From Gonapodya prolifera JEL478 (lineage: Eukaryota; Monoblepharomycota; Monoblepharidomycetes; Monoblepharidales; Gonapodyaceae): a stretch of DNA of 55,856 nucleotides. Positions 27,258 through 39,906 of this stretch are shown here, one piece after another (positions within the stretch are counted from its first letter, which is position 1; each line of letters starts with the position of its first letter). Both the position numbers and the translations under genes were made by a program. Location of the stretch: contig KQ965751.1 in the NCBI GenBank assembly GCA_001574975.1, positions 182,564-238,419 on the forward strand. Direction: 5' to 3'. Below the pieces are notes generated by a model that made no database searches, was not told the origin of the DNA, and saw nothing but the letters and a program-made list of their open reading frames with translations.

Positions 27258-28160
27258 CGGGTCGGTACCTTCGTGGGACAAAGGGCTCTAGCGAAAGATT
27301 ACGTTGCACCGCTGTGGGATGAAGCAAAAATTTTATTGCCGCAGCAAGGGAATTTTTGTTCCGCCGTTCAGCACTTTGTGTTAAGAAGAGATACCTTATA
27401 TTTTCTCCCATTGCTTACGAAAGTGTGTAAAACGATTATCGGTATAATTCGTCAGCCTCATCATAGAGCTTGCACCCCTTGATTAGCAGAAAGTGTACCT
27501 TCTTATTTTATATCGACATTAGGGCTCCGGGAAAAATTCGCGCCTCCTTGCCCCCAAACCCAAAAACTAATCGGGTTTAGAGTTACGGGCGCCAACCCCC
27601 CACGGAGAGCGCTCGCAGTCGCTTCAAATCCAGTCCTATCGACGTCTTTACTCGATAACTCGGTCCTACCAGTCTTCACTGGGTCGCCTGTGTGTCCCTT
27701 GCGACCCTGCACTCCTTCCATCGCCTTCTTCGCAGCCTTCGAACGGCCAGGTCACGGAACCAGAACGCATCAACGTTGGAGTGACGTTTGGTGGTGAGTC
27801 TTTCGAGCTGTGTGCTGGTGTTTTATCGGTGCGGCCGGCGCCCAGCATGGTCTCGGAGCAACAGGATGGGCGCACTCCACTTGGCGGCGGAAGTCCCAAA
27901 ACACATCTTCGACTGCTGTTCTTGAGCGATAGTCGTCTGGGCGATGTCTTTTCTTTCCTGGCGGCCACGTTCCCAGGATGTTGGGAATGGTGTCCTTCGG
28001 TATTTGCGAAGGGGATCTCATCCTTGACTGCTGCCTTCACTCATCTAGAGCCGGAAGCGCGCGCCAAGGTACCGCATCACAAATTTGAGAAACCCAACTG
28101 TCCATCGCTCGCGGCCCGACGAGCCCATCCATCCATCCATCCATCCTCACCTCATCAGCG
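27258..28160. other. Intergenic / probable 5' leader of the WOPR gene
   Basis: About 0.9 kb with no gene I can support. It probably contains the promoter and a leader of the WOPR gene starting at 28161. Candidate open frames (27503-27721 minus, 27781-28164 plus) have no recognisable domain. Confidence 0.4.
28125..28146. repeat. CCAT tetranucleotide microsatellite
   Basis: Five and a half tandem CCAT units just upstream of the WOPR start codon. Confidence 0.85.
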
Positions 28161-30442
28161 ATGATGCACACTTTTGTTGGATATGTCCAGGTGAGCTCGA
28201 TCATCGTCCGATAGGACTCATCTCCATGGAATCGGGAACGCACGGACGAGATGATGAAGACAAGGGATTCCCCCGAGGGATTCTACTCAAGGAATTACGA
28301 TGGCCCAAAACGAACAAGCATCGTATCGGGGATCATCTAACTCGATGCCGATTTCTTGGGGAGCATAGAGTTTGCAAGGTCATCTACATATCACAAATAG
28401 TGATTGAACTCTAACCCACCTTCTCTCGCGCTGACTGTGATCAATCGTGTTGGTGTTAAACTAATCTACGACTCCATCTTCAACCAGACCACCAACGACG
28501 CGCTTCTCCTCTTCGAAGCCTGTCGCCTCAACATGCTCAAACGCGTTCAGCGACGGCTTTCAGAGTCGGAGCGCCACCACTGCATTCGCTCGGGTGCGGT
28601 CTTCGTGTGGGACGAGGAGGAATCAGGAATTCGCCGTTGGACAGACGGGAAGGCGTGGAGCGCGAGCCGAATCCATGGTAGCTTTTTGCTCTACAAGGAG
28701 GTCTACTCGAAGCCCCGGGGTCGAGGCAGAGACTCGGGTGCCTTCGACGCACAGCTCATCGAAGGTGGCCTGGTCAAGAAGGCCCTCTCCATTTGCACGG
28801 GCGATAACAAGAGACAGCATCTTGTTTCCTACTACACAGTCGACGACCTCCGCGAGGGAAGGATCAAGACACCCAGCGAGATGCCGTCCCTGTCTGGGCT
28901 GACGATTCCGACGGAGATGTATCCGGAGTTCGTCGCCGACGCCACATCCGGCATCAATTCGATCTCCAATATGCAAAGCTCGCTCTCTTTACACGACGGA
29001 TCGGCCCAGGGTGGGCTGGCCACGTCGCAGGCTCGATCTACTGGAGATCTCTATGCCGGTGTACGAGACGGATTGTACAACGGTAAGCACTACACTTCTC
29101 GGCCTTTGAAGTATGACTCACGTGACCCAATGTAGACCAAAATCCCCATCACTTGTCCACCACCTCGACGTATTCCGGAAACGCTAACATCCGAGGAGGA
29201 TCAATGCCGCCAGTTAGCCCCGGGGGTGCTCCGCACGAAAGGACCATCAGCCCTCACCCAAGTGGACCCTACAACTACGGTAGACCAACGGAGTATGTTC
29301 CTCATCCTTCGCACGAGTATGGAAATCCTCCGTACAGCGAGCCGGTTGCCGAAGATCGCAGTCGCTATGACGCTCCTTACGGTTACGACAACCAGAGGAC
29401 GCCGTCTTACGCCAACATGCCCGAGCAGTCATCGGCCTACCAAGGTATGCCGCCCCACGGTGGCTACCCTCCGAATTCAGGCGCCTACCACTCCGACTAT
29501 TATCGCAACACCTCTTCCTACTCAACCGCTCCCTCCCCTGGGAAGGCATACTCCCCTGTGATGCCGTATCCACCTGCTCGCACTCCGTCTTCATCCCTGG
29601 ACTACCCGTCCGTTCCCCCGTACGGCAACAATGCCCAGCACTCGTACCCTACCACATCTGGTCCATATGCTGGCGATTCGGGAGACCTTCCTTCCCGCAA
29701 GTATTCCGAAGACAGTCAGCAGTATGTGGGAAAGGCGCACATCGAAGATATTGCTCGTCGGAGCTCTTACCCGGATGTCTACGGAGGAGCGCAGGAAGGC
29801 CGCCCCATGGCACCTCCTCCTCTTAATCAACCGCTTTCTTCGTCTTCGTCCATGTCGACGTATGACTCGCCGCACCAGCGCCTTCCGCCTCCATTGGCGC
29901 CTGGAAACAGCTCCAGTTTCTCGCTTCCATCCTTGTCCACCGCACTTGCCGGTGCTGTTCCTCCCCCGAGGCCTCCCCTCGGTCACTACAGGGAAAGCTC
30001 CAGCGGAAGCGGCATTGGAATCTCCACCGCTCCTCCATCAAGTGGAATGGCCGGAACAATGAGTGACTCCCACAGCCGTTCCTCGTCAGCATACCATAGC
30101 TACCCGCGGTACGATCCCCGAGAGAGAGGCTACAACGATGCTCCCAATGCTGCGCCATCACCGCATTCCCAACACCAAAGACACGACAGCCCCGTGGTCG
30201 GCGGAGGCGGCTTTGTTTTGCCACCACTGTCAAAGATTCAGACCGGACCCGTGTCCCAGTCATACCCAAGCCCCACTTCGTCCACGAGTGTGAATCCACC
30301 CGTTATTCCGGACATTGGAAACCGGTGGGATGGGCCTGTACGTCCCGGTTACAACAGACCAGTTGATGGCCAGCCGAGCCAGAAGTCAGATCTTCCGCAA
30401 TACGTTCCGGAGCGTCGCGAGCTCAGCTGGAGCAGTGCTTGA
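28161..30442 (+). CDS. WOPR-domain transcription regulator (Gti1/Pac2, Wor1/Ryp1/Sge1 family)
   Basis: Fungus-specific DNA-binding regulator. Family members control morphological switching, sporulation or effector expression. Exons 28161-28190, 28488-29082 and 29136-30442 give 643 residues. The tiny first exon encodes MMHTFVGYVQ, the start of WOPRa. It is spliced to TTNDALLLFEACRLNML, SGAVFVWDEEESGIRRWTDG, and WSASRIHGSFLLYKE. WOPRb follows after a short Arg/Gly-rich linker: KALSICTGDNKRQHLVSYYT and LTIPTEMYPEF. The remaining ~430 residues are low-complexity and rich in Pro, Ser, Tyr and Gly, typical of activation or condensate-forming tails. Because exon 1 is only 30 nt and the first intron is 297 nt, automated predictions may miss the true start. 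Confidence 0.93.
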
Positions 30443-30808
30443 AGAACTCCCAAATTACCCTAGTCCTGGCTAAGAACGTGTCACGTCTCGGACAGAAGAT
30501 CCAAATTAACCTTCGCAAAGAATCAAAAACCCTTTGTTTTCCTTTCATCTGTACAATTTTGTAACATGATTTTCGTATCACCTTTGAAAATATTACACGA
30601 AGTTCACACGAATTCCGGTGATGATTCCAAATTGCGTTGCCAGTAATTAATATATATATCGACTACGGGTATGGGTATCATGTCCAATAGTGACCGACGA
30701 TAGGTCATCGATTCTGTTAGCAAAGGACGGTCCGTGTTGTACTACAAATCATGAAGTACGTCAGTGGGCCAAGTGGTGAAACAAAGGTGTCCAAAACATA
30801 CCTTTGCT
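30443..30808. other. Convergent intergenic region
   Basis: Between the WOPR gene and SNF8. It is AT-rich, with an AATTAATATATATATC tract near 30645-30660 and AAAATATTA stretches consistent with 3' ends of both genes. No gene seen. Confidence 0.45.
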
Positions 30809-31994
30809 TCACTCCACTCCATCATCCGAGAGACCATTCCACAACGCCACGACGTAGAAGACTGTGATTCCGTCGGGGTTCTGGTCGTCCACCCAGACAG
30901 TTCCGCTCCTTACAAGTGTTTCGGTAGCAGCCTGCGCTCTCGCTGGGTGGAAAGAGAGTGGCGGTTGTGTGAGTTGCGGTATTGTGAAAGCACCGGCATT
31001 GTTCTGGTTGGTCCGAGTTTACGATGTGCAGTCGAGTGTTCGTTGAAATGGCGTCAAAATGGATTACCTGTTGTCCAACTTTATGAATCTTGAATTAACA
31101 CTCACCTGAGCCGTTCCAACGACTGCTCCAGAATCACTGCTCAGCTCCGCCGGCACTGATTGTACTAAGCGACGATTCCCAACCCGAAGCACCTGAAAGC
31201 CTCCTCCGAGAGGTGCAAGCGATTTGATAGCTCTCTCCAAGTCGTCACTGGACGCACGAATCCAAGCGGAATTTGAGTCACCCCGATCAAAAATTCAATT
31301 TTGTGCGACTTACAAGGATACTGCATTGTCGGGTCCTCTGAGTCGGTTAACCCGACGTTGCAATTCCTCGAGATCCATAAGGCCGCCGTTTTGAGCCCGA
31401 GTTGCGACACACACATCGACACATTGAACCGCGAGTTGGAAGTAGAAGTCCCCAACTCCAAGTGAAGACCAGGCAGACTTTCGTGCTGTTCAGCGCGTGC
31501 AAGTTCGCAATTAATTGGGTTAGTGGTATTGAACGCAGTCTCCCCGGTAACGGCCGCTCTCCACCAGGCCAAAAGGTACGAGTGATTGCTTACAGGCAAG
31601 CGGGTCAATGCCGATCTCGTCGCACATCTTTTGGAACTTCGTTCTGAACTCCGAGTTGGACAGAATCTCGTCCCTATGCTGTTCGGCGAACTTGCGCAGG
31701 TTCACTTGGAGGTCTTGCAGCATTTGTTTCATCTGGATTTGACGTGAACGTGGTGATGTTTCGACTCGGTCTTGCTGTGACTTTCTGTTCAAAGTTTGCC
31801 AAACCTTCTCGAGCTCATCCCTCGCGAGTTTCTTTCCCAGCTCCCGCGCACGCTCCTTGAGACAGAGCAAACAATCGTCAGTGGGCAAGATGAGCTCTCT
31901 CACGGCCTCCGTGTAAGAACTTCAGCAGCTGCAGTCCACTCACCCTGTGCCTTCGCTCCGCGATGATGTCTCCGATACCAGCGAAATCACTCAT
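30809..31994 (-). CDS. SNF8: ESCRT-II subunit SNF8/VPS22
   Basis: Endosomal ESCRT-II subunit made of two winged-helix domains. Five exons from ATG at 31994 to TGA at 30809-30811. Exon 1 encodes MSDFAGIGDIIAERRHR. Exon 2 has the helical part ELGKKLARDELEKV and HRDEILSNSEFRTKFQKMC, then IGIDPLA. Exon 3 has WSSLGVGDFYFQLAVQCVDV and ATRAQNGGLMDLEEL. Exon 4 has FDDLERAIKSLAPLGGGFQV and RLVQSVPAEL. Exon 5 ends with the second winged helix ARAQAATETLVRSGTVWVDD. All positions conserved in the family that I can recall are present, and the length (about 250 residues) is normal. It works with the arrestin and deubiquitinase classes found 18 kb away in cargo sorting. Confidence 0.93.
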
Positions 31995-32132
31995 GACGAT
32001 AGAGAGGAAGATGAAGCGGAAGTGCCAAATGTGGAAACTGCCTCGATCGAAGGTGGTGAACTCTTTCGAATGCAAGATTAGTCTTGTGAAGAACGTCAAC
32101 ACTTCAATTATAATTACACAATGAATTATACA

Positions 32133-33069
32133 CTACTTGGCCCGCTGGAATCCACTATTAAAATAATCGATATAAGGAATGTCCGGCTCCCACGAAATTC
32201 TCTTCCCAGAGTCTACAAGCACTCTGTGGAGGTAAGTCTCCCACAAGTGATCCAAATGACCGATAAGACGGACGTGTCGCACAGGCGAGAGCTGCACAGA
32301 CTGCCGTACGAAACTATGGTCACAGTTGGGACCCCATTTGTAGAAAGAAAGGGTCATCTCCTGAAGAAAGGGGAACGCATTTGCTATCGCAGAAATTGTC
32401 GCGGAGAGCTGGGAAAGGTCCGGAGGAACAGCGTACGACGCCAGACGGAAGTGGATTGTGCGAATTGAACGGAACCTTTCTGTTAAGCTCCCCTCCAAGC
32501 CATAGCGAAGCTCGCGGAAAGAATCGCTTGATATCTCGACGAACCCAATCTCCGCAAGCTTTGGAAAGTAGACCATGAGATCAGGGAAGACGTCCAGACC
32601 ACAATTGTGACTGGGGCCAAAGTGTGATAGGAGCGTTTTGAGCCGATATCGCTCTGATTGCAAGGGGCCAGAGGTTTCGTAGGGGGTTGGGTGAAAGGGC
32701 CCTTCTTCTACCACTGTTTCGGATGCTACAAGGACTGCCTCTATCGCAAACGTATTGCCGAGATCGTCACTGTCCATCTGAAGTGTGTGTACGGAGGGCA
32801 AGATTTCTAACAGAGTCCTGGTGGTTGTGAAGTTTGTTTGTTAGTGCCGCAGAGTCCAATAGCCTTGACTGTGTGAAAGACACAGTCTTTCAAGCTTCCC
32901 AGAAGATCAAGGTCCGTGAAGCTTATATTCAGAGCCACCGGGTGGAAAGACGTCGTGAGCGAGGTCGCCACTGATTTTAGCCATTTCTGGTGCCCGATGG
33001 TGTACTGGTGGCACGAAGACACCGAAATAGACCATATTCCTCAAGGATCTCGGAAGGAATCGAGTCCAT
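32133..33069 (-). pseudogene. F-box/LRR-like protein, two frame breaks
   Basis: An F-box start, MDSIPSEILEE, begins at 33069. Homology-like continuation GIWSISVSSCHQYTIGHQKW then lies one frame over; one additional A in GAGGAATATGG would join them. The second frame runs through VALNISFTDLDLLGSLKDC to a TAG near 32807. The remainder continues in a third frame from ILPSVHTLQMDSDD to the stop at 32133, with periodic Leu-rich segments such as FPFLQEMTLSFYKW. No GT-AG intron with the right phase bridges the second break. It is either a decayed F-box gene or a gene with unusual small introns; the first is likelier. Confidence 0.5.
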
Positions 33070-33189
33070 TTTGCGCTCGCGGTCAGAATCGTCTTTACTT
33101 CGTTTCAATTGAATTCCAGTCGTTATTTACAGCAACCAACTATCCACTTTCCAGGGCGTTGGCAAGGAACTCCTTAACCTGTCATCACT

Positions 33190-34334
33190 TCAGCCAGCTC
33201 GAGCTGACCCTTTCGACCTCCCCCGCCCCTTGGGCTTGCCCGGCGGACTCTCCCCCTCACCCTTACCCGAACTACTACTGTTTCCTTTCCCCGTGTGTCG
33301 GCCCCGCACACTCCCACTTTCCAACCCGATCCTCCTCCTGAGACTGCCCCACCTGACGACGCAGCCTTGCGCTTTTCGTTGAGGTCCGATAGCCTGTGCG
33401 ATATTGCCCCAGTGGCCTTTGAGGTGCGTCTCGATGGCGTCTAGGTGCACGGGGGAAAAGTGTAAGCGCTCATTCAATGATTTGTTTTGATCGACGTCAA
33501 GTCCTTGCAGTGATGACTCACCGAGCATGCAAACTTCATCAGCCTTTGTCCACGCTGACATTCTGGCCTTCTTCACTCTATCGCTCTCGTCCGCCTCGCC
33601 CTCTTCCTCCCCTGTCCCCATTACAGCCTTGGGGTCAATCGATGGCTCTTCTTGATCTCCGCGTCCCGTCACAGGAGGGAAACTTCCCGCGCTCGCTCTC
33701 CGCCCTCCGGTAGGCATCGGCAACGAAGCAGGAGCAAGATAGTGGAATGTCGATGAGCGCTTGCGTTTGCCTCCGTTTCTTGGGTGCTGATCCTCGAAGT
33801 TAGAACCGGCGACTTGGCTTTGTGGATGAGACTTTTTCGGCGGCAATACAATACTTCCAAGCACGTTGTTGACATGATCTAGAGACAGTGCAGCATCGCT
33901 CTTGTTTGGTGGCACTGAACCATGCTGTCCAGGGTCGCAACTGTCCGCCGGGGTGAATGAAGCATGAGTACACTCGAACCGACGCTCGGCTGTGATGGTG
34001 AACTCACTTCGACTGAGCCGGGAACTGACCTCCATCAACCGAAGGGTACTGCCTCCCCATAGTGAAATCTCCTGTCTGGTCCGGCACTGCTGACGGTGCG
34101 TCTCGCACGCTTTGGGTCGTGGAGGCCAAGCCATGACCAGGCGGAAAGTCTGGCGCGAAGAGTGATATGACGCCTGGTGGGGGAGTCACGATCAGGGATG
34201 GTAACAGAGTCGGGTCCTGGGAGGATTGCGCGTGGCGCTGCCAAGGAAGTGTCAGAAGTGACCGGTGCAGACGGTGCACCTGGAGGCGGTGTGCTGACCG
34301 GTTCTACCTTGGCTCCACGTGTGAGCTCGTTCAT
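33190..34334 (-). CDS. SANT/Myb-like nuclear protein, uncharacterised
   Basis: No family recognised by name. Four or more exons join to a protein of about 300 residues ending GRGRSKGSARAG. The C-terminal part has a tryptophan-spaced SANT/Myb-like module: SAWTKADEVCMLDAIETHLK, then GHWGNIAQAIGPQRKAQGCV and VVRW. A very basic Gly/Ser/Lys/Arg tail follows. Upstream is a disordered region with a KKARM nuclear-localisation-like cluster, GGKRKRSS and acidic GEEEGEADESD. The 81-nt intron that interrupts the SANT module is stop-free and in frame, so retained and spliced forms are both readable. The 5' end is not fixed: the frame opens upstream of the ATG at 34334 (LNSIASLA), so the true start may be an exon up to about 34425. 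Confidence 0.6.
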
Positions 34335-34630
34335 GGCTAAAGAGGCGATGCTGTTGAGTGATTGTGATTCGGTTTGGGTGGATCCTTGAGGTCATCGTTG
34401 GAACTTCGTTACTCCGCGCCATACCTGATGTGTCAGCTGTTCAATTTCTCCAAGACAAATTTACGCCTTAGAGAAGCGGCCCTTTGCACGCGTTACGAAG
34501 CGCAAGTTCTCAAGCACAATGAGGTGTAATAGGTGTAATCGACACTTTAACAGTGTCATTATGTCAGACACAGGACTTGACTTTTCTACGGTCTAGCCAT
34601 ATTGCGGCTATCCTACCATCGCACCGAACA

Positions 34631-35418
34631 CTACTCAGACTGTGCTGCAAGCTTCGCCCTCGCTGCCGCCGCGATAGACGCCCTCTTCTTCACATCCTCC
34701 ACCCTCTCGAACGCCTTTGGTCGGTCCCGCAAGTAATACAGCTTGGCCCTGCGGTACCCGGTCCCCTTCTCCAGCACGGTAATCTTGGTCACCAACGGGG
34801 AAAATGCCGGGAACGTCATCTCCACCCCAGTCTTGAGCACCGTGTTGCGCACCGTGAAGTTGGTCGCGAGGCCATTGCGGTTGATCGCAATGACCACACC
34901 CGCGAACGTCGTTCGGGCCGGTCGTGTTACCGACTGCGCTTGCTCGACGAGCACGATGGAGCCGGGCGTTATTCGGTCCGGGTGGGAGCGGGAGAAGAGG
35001 TCCATGCGCGAGGGGAGGTTGGGTAGGTCTCCCGGTCCCGGCGTGATGGGGGGATCGTACCGTTTCCGGAAGTCAAGGTCAACAGTACGGCGGATGGATT
35101 TGTTGAGGAGGCGGATGGGTTCCGGGGATGGAGGAAGAGGGAGAACGGGGATAGGTGCCGCGTTTGCAGACTTGTCCGACGACGAGACAGACTTCACTTT
35201 GGCGGCTCCTGATTTATACAAAATCCATGTCATGCCACTTTTCTTCTTTGGGGGGAAGCCATGCCTCGCGAGAGCGACGACTCGCCTTTTTTCGAACTTT
35301 TTGATTGAGCACGAGTCAGAGGAGGAGCAACGAACGACGGCACGTTGGTTGCGAGCGACGACGGAAAGAGCGGTCGTGCCGTCAGTGGCGTTATTGTCCG
35401 TGCGATGCTTCCCCGCAT
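34631..35418 (-). CDS. MRPL19: Mitochondrial large-subunit ribosomal protein bL19m
   Basis: The C-terminal ~110 residues match bacterial-type L19: PGSIVLVEQ, FAGVVIAINRNGLATNFTVR, GVEMTFPAFSPLVTKITVLE and RRAKLYYLRDRP. It ends at TAG 34631-34633. An N-terminal extension rich in Arg, Ser and Thr (MRGSIARTITPLTARPLF) looks like a mitochondrial targeting peptide. The two parts are in different frames. An 86-nt intron with donor GTTGCT and acceptor CAAAG joins PSF to KKSGMTW. The alternative is a missing C in the C6 run near 35265. The start is taken at 35418; an ATG at 35457 in the same frame is also possible. Function is firm, the N-terminal structure is not. Confidence 0.8.
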
Positions 35419-35993
35419 CGTGTCCGTGATTCGAGGAATGAAGTCGGTCTGGATCAATTCGAATCGTGAAGTTCTGCCGGAAGTACGCTCGAATACAACA
35501 AATTACAGTTTACAAATCCAGTGCTGTCTAAATACAGAAAGAATGTCACTATCCTTTGGTGATGGCCGATACCAACCTTGTGTGGCATGAACGGAGCGAA
35601 CGGTGGAGAGATTGGTCAAGCAGTCGACATGAAAGAGAAGTGGGGAAGAACAATGGAGAGAGAAAGAAAGACGTTTATTGTCAATTTATGTTGGGGAGGG
35701 ATCTCGAACGAGCGGGGAGGAGATGAGGGGCAGGGCGGGGGACCTCCACATCTTGCACTTCCAATCTGCGTCCGGCCAGCGCGCAGTGACCTTCGCGGGG
35801 CCTCACTGGTCTCAGATTTCGGTCCAGTGCACGAGTGAACTGTTGCTCGTGGTCCCATCTGTCCTCGCCTGACCATCATTCCGACGGTTTGATTGTGGTT
35901 CCGCTTCCCTCCTCCGCGAGATCCACGAGGGAACCCAACGTCCAGGTCCCCCCGAGCCCCTTTCCGCCATAATACATTTGTACCGCACAACAC
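35419..35993. other. Intergenic region between bL19m and ARL1
   Basis: About 0.57 kb upstream of bL19m and downstream of the ARL1 stop. If the GTGAGT at the ARL1 stop is a donor, a small ARL1 terminal exon may lie within 35880-35960. No other gene is supported. Confidence 0.35.
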
Positions 35994-37073
<1,080 letters not shown>

Positions 37074-37751
37074 CAGGAAGGGGTGTCAGACTCAGCGGTG
37101 ATGGCGAGGTGGGGACCACTCGAGGCGAGAGTGAGAGGTGCGAGTGTCGGTCGAGGAAAGAGAGGGAGAGCGGGTGGGCTTTCGGTGGGCAGGGGAATAT
37201 GGCGGCACAATATACGTGGCAAAATTTACCATTGATGGAATTGATTGAATTGCACCTCCCAATCTTCAAAAATGATGTATTTGGAGAGCTGAAAGATTTC
37301 ATTAGGTGTCTCGGCACCGCAACTAATCGCTGGTTTGGAAAGAGGTGAGACCACATTTGCATCACCGGTTCAACGAAAATGCCATGTAACTGTGTCGACG
37401 CACTGTTCCATCGTCCTCAATTTCCGCAGTAGTTGCTCCCTTTGCAATCAGATATTCGACGGGAGGATTGCAGGCAACCGCAAGATCGTGTTTCGAGTTT
37501 TGCACACCAACCGAATGACTGTAGAATATCTCTTGCAGTAGAATATACTTATGTCCGCTGGTAAATTGTTTCGGCTCTCTTTGATTCAAAATCATGTAGG
37601 ACACATTTACAAGAATGTTTTAGCCGGATTTAACCGACGCTACAGAGCTCTGGCGTTTGGCGTCTCAGTCACGCTCCATCTTCCTTGTCCCCGCGTGAGG
37701 AGAATTCCGCTCACTCTCTCATCTGCTGTACCGAGTCTTCCCTCCCACCAA
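37074..37751. other. Intergenic, no supported gene
   Basis: About 0.68 kb between divergent ARL1 and the MYND relic. It presumably holds the ARL1 promoter. The small open frames have no recognisable content. Confidence 0.4.
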
Positions 37752-38744
37752 ATGTCGATGTTGCGAACTCGAGATGTTCTGGTGATGGAAGCGAAGGACG
37801 ACCGATACAGACGCGCCATCGGAGAACTCTCGAAGCACTGGATTACCGCCAAGTCAGACCGGGGGAATGCGAAGCGGTACCAGAAGCTTGTGAACCAAGG
37901 CATGGATGTTCTCGGATGAATCCTCCCCGACGACGACCCTCAGTTCACGTCGACCTCTGTGGATGATATCGCATCACATCGCAAGGTCATGAATCTTCAA
38001 CTGGCGAGCTCATTTGGGAAAGAACTTGCCTCGCTCTGCCTCCCAGACGTACCAAAGTTTGTTCACGGGACATCACGTTCCTTGGAGAGGATGTAAACAG
38101 GTCCCGCGCGTTTCGAAGAATTATTTTTGAGCCGTCGCTACAGCTTTGTCCACGGTTTATCGAGCTGTTCGCGACGGGAATCCTCGCGGAAATAGCACGT
38201 TTGAAAGGGGAACTCACTCTTGATGAAGAGATTCCGACCATCCCAAATTGGCTAACCTTCCTGCGGTGCCTCATGGTAGAAATGGATAGGGCTACTGCTG
38301 TCTGGTACAGGGAACTGAGAACGAATGATGAACTTTTTGGTCGGTCTTTCGCAAGGCGAAACGAAAGTTTGGCCTCAGCATTCCTGGAATGTTTGAAGTT
38401 TCGAAAGCATTGTATGCGTAGTCGCGCTGGACCTTTCATTTAACTTGGATCTCGAACTTAAAAGTCATGGAGTTTGTCGAGATAGATTGGGGAAAGCTCC
38501 TGGAACATGGCGTGAAACAAAGGAAAAGATTAAGGAGTTCTCCTTTGAATCAGTGTGCGCCGCTGTGGGCTGCACAAACCTTAACCCAAAGAAGAAGTGC
38601 GTGCGCTGTCTGCAGGCCATGTACTGCGACAGCACGTGCCAAAGGGCACATTGGTCGCGACAGAAGACAGTTTGTCGGGCGGATTTCTGGAACGTGGAGG
38701 GTATATATCCTGATGGCGAATCTTGGAATGGAACAGCTTTGTGA
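37752..38744 (+). pseudogene. MYND zinc-finger protein relic (family copy C)
   Basis: The N-terminal frame has DRYRRAIGELSKHWITAKSD and AKRYQKLVNQGMDVLG, then an in-frame TGA at 37917-37919. The same frame resumes with DDIASHRKVMNLQLASSFGK and ELASLCLPDVPKFV. One base is then lost near GGGACATCACG, and RSRAFRRIIFEPSLQLCPRF follows in the next frame. After a further break, KEFSFESVCAAVGCTNLNPK and the full MYND finger (CVRCLQAMYCDSTCQ, HWSRQKTVC, RADFWNVEG) end the reading at 38744. The finger ligands are complete. The disablements differ from those in copies A and B, so each copy decayed separately. Confidence 0.65.
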
Positions 38745-39906
38745 TTTACCGAAATTATTCGTTGGCAGAACGGTGAGCCCCAATATCGGACATAGAAAGC
38801 CTTTTCTCAAGCAAACCTTTCATCGACACCGTCCCCTCACAGTTCTTTAGCCGTGAACGACTTGGAACAATATTCGCTGTGTTCGGGTCGAATTTATTTG
38901 CAGATTGCATCTACATGTATATTCCCGGTTAGTATGTATAATTCTATGTTCATCAAGATCCAAGATATTTCTTGAGGCTCCACGTCGGTAATCAAGCAAC
39001 TGCGATTGCTGGGCGGTGGTAAGCACAAGACTCAGAAGCGAAACCGCTGCCACTCGCTACATTACCTTGCGCCAAAGATGTGCGTGGCACAGTTCCGGCG
39101 GTGCTTAGGGCTGAAGAGGTAGAAGCGCGTGTTGAGAGCAAATATTAGTCTATCGAAAAGGGAGTACTTGTGTTGTATGAGGTGAATCGCTTGTGATGCA
39201 AGCGCACTGGAGATTCAGCGAGAGTGCTAGAGGAGTCGACGGACCTACCTCGCCCGGTCAACGGGACTCACCCGTCTCAGAGGAGCTACCGGGGCGTCAA
39301 AATGGATTCCTTGTTGCTCAAAGAGTATTGTGAAGATTGTTTGGAGGCTCCAAATGTAGTTTCCTGGCACTCACAGTAAGTATGGACGGCACATCAGCAG
39401 CTACTCTGCACCCAGCGCCCTGTTACCACAACGGAGTATCAATTGTCGCCCGTCTCCATTGACACGATTTTCCGTGGCAGTGGCGAATTCAATTAATCTC
39501 ATTTCGTGAAACAAGGAACAGTCCGCACCGGCATGAGCAGCGGCGGACCTTCGGTGCGCCACTACATGTATTCATTAAAAATTAAAATTTGATTGGAGTG
39601 AGCACCGCTCGCTTTCTTCCCAGCAAAAAAGTCCGGAATGAACCTGTCAGGTAATAAGAGCTCTGAGGTGGATCCGATTCATCTCTTTCCAGCAGGTTAT
39701 CACAAACGATACAGCACCGACGCTATTATTTTTGCCAAGTCTGTGAAAAAAGGTAGTTGATTCGCTTGACTTAGCCGAGCTCCCTGGAACTGTTCGTTTT
39801 TTGTCAGGGCAGTTAAAAATCGATCGTCGCCTCCTCCCGGCAATTCAAAAGGGCCCCACCGTCATCCATTCGAAACAGCCACACCTCCGAACAATCAACA
39901 TCAATC
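38745..39906. other. Intergenic, upstream of the secreted-protein pair
   Basis: About 1.16 kb without a supported gene or RNA. I looked for tRNA-like cloverleaf elements and found none. It includes the promoter side of the first secreted-protein gene. Confidence 0.4.

Noticed and set aside
38745-39906. Possible tRNA or small RNA in the long intergenic space
   Set aside because: No B-box or cloverleaf arrangement could be made by eye. Compact GC-rich stretches near 39240-39300 do not fold into one.
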